From Lachnospiraceae bacterium (GTDB taxonomy: Bacteria; Bacillota; Clostridia; Lachnospirales; Lachnospiraceae), in assembly GCA_024698485.1 (NCBI GenBank), contig JAILRC010000019.1:54550-118549 (forward strand): DNA of 64,000 bases, given 5' to 3'. Positions 62,809-64,000 of the stretch are shown here, one piece after another. Within the stretch, counting starts at the first letter, position 1. Each line of letters starts with the position of its first letter. The notes under the pieces were generated by a model, which was not told where the DNA came from, searched no databases, and saw nothing but the letters and a program-made list of their open reading frames with translations. Both the position numbers and the translations under genes were made by a program.

Positions 62809-64000
62809 TTATTCTTCCTTAGCTTCTTCGGCTGTCTCTTCAGCCTGAGCCTCTTCGCCTTCAGCAGGCTCTTCAAGTGCTCTCATGCTTAAGGAAATCT
62901 TCTTCTCGTCATAGTTAAAATCAACGATCTGAGCTGTGATCTCCTGACCGATCTTAAGAACGTCAGAGGGCTTCTCGATCCTCTTTCTGGAGATCTGAGA
63001 AACGTGGAGAAGAGCGTCAACTCCGGGAACGATCTCGATGAAAGCACCGAAATCGGTCATTCTTGCAACCTTACCGGTAATAACATTACCGATGGCGAAA
63101 TCCTCGTCTGCGTTTGCCCAAGGATTCTGATCCGCAAACTTCATGGAGAGAGCGATCTTATCACCTGCGATCTCCTTGATGAATGCTCTTACATTGTCGC
63201 CGGACTTGAATACCTTCTTGGGATTCTCGATCCTGCCCCATGACATTTCGGAAATGTGAAGAAGTCCGTCAACTCCTCCGATATCAACGAAAGCACCGAA
63301 ATCGGTAACATTCTTTACAACGCCTTCGACAGTATCGCCGACCTTGATCTTGGAAAGAAGCTCCTGCTTCTTCTCTTCCTTCTTGGCAGAAACAAGCTGC
63401 TTTCTGTCGCCGATGATCCTTCTTCTCTTTGTATTGAACTCTGTCAATACGAATTCGATCTCCTGACCCTTGTACTTGGTAAGATCCTTTTCAAAGGTGT
63501 CGGAAACGAGGCTCGCGGGGATGAATATTCTTGTTTCATCGATCTCAACGATGAGACCCCCGTTCAATACCTCTGATACAGGTGCCTTGAGAACAGTCTT
63601 GTTATTGAATGCCTCCTCAAGTACCTTGCTGGAACGTTCAGCGGCCAATCTCTTATAAGATGCGATAACCTGTCCTTCACGGTCATCTACTTTAAGAATC
63701 TTAACGTTCATTACATCGTCAACCTTAACACACTTTGTAAGGTCAACGTTAGGAGTGTTTGTGTACTCGCCGCGTGAAACGGTAGCGTCTGACTTGTAAC
63801 CGATGTTTAAGATGATCTCATCTTCTTTAACACTGATAACTTTGCCTTCAACAACCTGTCCGGTATGTACTGTCTTAAAAGACTCCTCCATTAATTGTGC
63901 AAAATTCTCGTCCATAACAGTAAGAACCTCCTTGATGATTTTGTTTGGGGTCGATGCCCCGGCAGTAATACCTACGCAGCAGAAAGATTTAAATTGCTTT
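62809..64000 (-). CDS. IspH-RpsA fusion: C-terminal end of IspH joined to an S1-domain protein (cut by window edge)
   Basis: The S1 part has 368 residues with four S1 domains; the third and fourth are the most regular (NVTDFGAFVDIGGVDGLLHI and ARMTDFGAFIEIVPGVDALL), and an acidic tail ends the protein. Upstream of its internal ATG (63915) the frame stays open to the right edge and reads KQFKSFCCVGITAGASTPNK, the C-terminal signature of IspH (HMB-PP reductase, last step of the MEP pathway). Such fusions are known in Clostridia. AAGGAGG at 63927-63933 lies 11 bases before the internal ATG and could allow separate synthesis of the S1 protein. Confidence 0.9.
   Translation of the reverse strand, partial: KQFKSFCCVGITAGASTPNKIIKEVLTVMDENFAQLMEESFKTVHTGQVVEGKVISVKEDEIILNIGYKSDATVSRGEYTNTPNVDLTKCVKVDDVMNVKILKVDDREGQVIASYKRLAAERSSKVLEEAFNNKTVLKAPVSEVLNGGLIVEIDETRIFIPASLVSDTFEKDLTKYKGQEIEFVLTEFNTKRRRIIGDRKQLVSAKKEEKKQELLSKIKVGDTVEGVVKNVTDFGAFVDIGGVDGLLHISEMSWGRIENPKKVFKSGDNVRAFIKEIAGDKIALSMKFADQNPWANADEDFAIGNVITGKVARMTDFGAFIEIVPGVDALLHVSQISRKRIEKPSDVLKIGQEITAQIVDFNYDEKKISLSMRALEEPAEGEEAQAEETAEEAKEE

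Overview
The window is a dense stretch of bacterial core chromosome. The organism looks like a low-GC Gram-positive of the class Clostridia, most likely a Lachnospiraceae member (Butyrivibrio or a relative). I infer this from the Firmicutes-type gene strings (ylxM-ffh-rpsP-khpA-rimM-trmD-rplS-lepB-rbgA-rnhB; rimP-nusA-ylxR-ylxQ-infB-rbfA-truB-ribF), PolC-type replicase, MEP-pathway genes, an IspH-RpsA fusion at the right edge, and a biotin-dependent sodium-pump decarboxylase with a separate biotin carrier. No species can be fixed from the sequence alone. Every supported gene (58 protein genes, one tRNA) is on the minus strand, so transcription runs from high to low coordinates.

In transcription order: (1) 64000-59758 holds ispH-rpsA (cut by the edge), cheR, plsX, acpP and rnc. 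(2) 59699-53468 holds smc, ftsY, recA and recX. (3) 53290-49619 is a four-gene sodium-translocating decarboxylase operon (oadG, biotin carrier, oadB, oadA) interrupted by a 130-bp palindromic element. (4) 49393-47388 holds a bactofilin, pyrH and frr. (5) 47271-37477 holds uppS, cdsA, dxr, rseP, ispG and polC. (6) 37312-34421 holds tRNA-Glu(CTC) and alaS as separate transcription units. (7) 34251-26855 is the nusA-infB operon. (8) 26735-22656 holds ylxM, ffh, rpsP, khpA, rimM, trmD and a separately promoted rplS. (9) 22563-14200 holds lepB, rbgA, rnhB, a stand-alone FlhB C-domain, yraN, a DUF512 protein, der, plsY, gpsA and a membrane-anchored EEP-family protein. (10) 14135-1 holds a membrane MutS-like ATPase, mutS, mutL, miaA, a PLP lyase, mreB, mreC, mreD, a long PBP2 and the start of minC.

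The genes cover translation and ribosome maturation, DNA repair and chromosome segregation, protein targeting, isoprenoid and phospholipid synthesis, and cell-wall elongation and division. Spacing is tight, with many 1-4 base start/stop overlaps (ATGA, TAATG), so most blocks are translationally coupled operons split by clear hairpin terminators.

I found no CRISPR array, prophage, insertion sequence or obvious new defence system. The most unusual items are non-coding: a symmetric 130-bp palindromic element inside the decarboxylase operon; two places where a promoter is built into the preceding gene's terminator; a perfect 16-bp inverted repeat after polC; a signal peptidase gene whose promoter leaves almost no leader; and an ftsY frame that runs through its own terminator. 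Among proteins, the membrane MutS-like ATPase beside a membrane EEP protein, the PBP2 with an inserted block of about 200-250 residues, and the DUF512 protein are the least understood. No intergenic stretch exceeds 300 bases.
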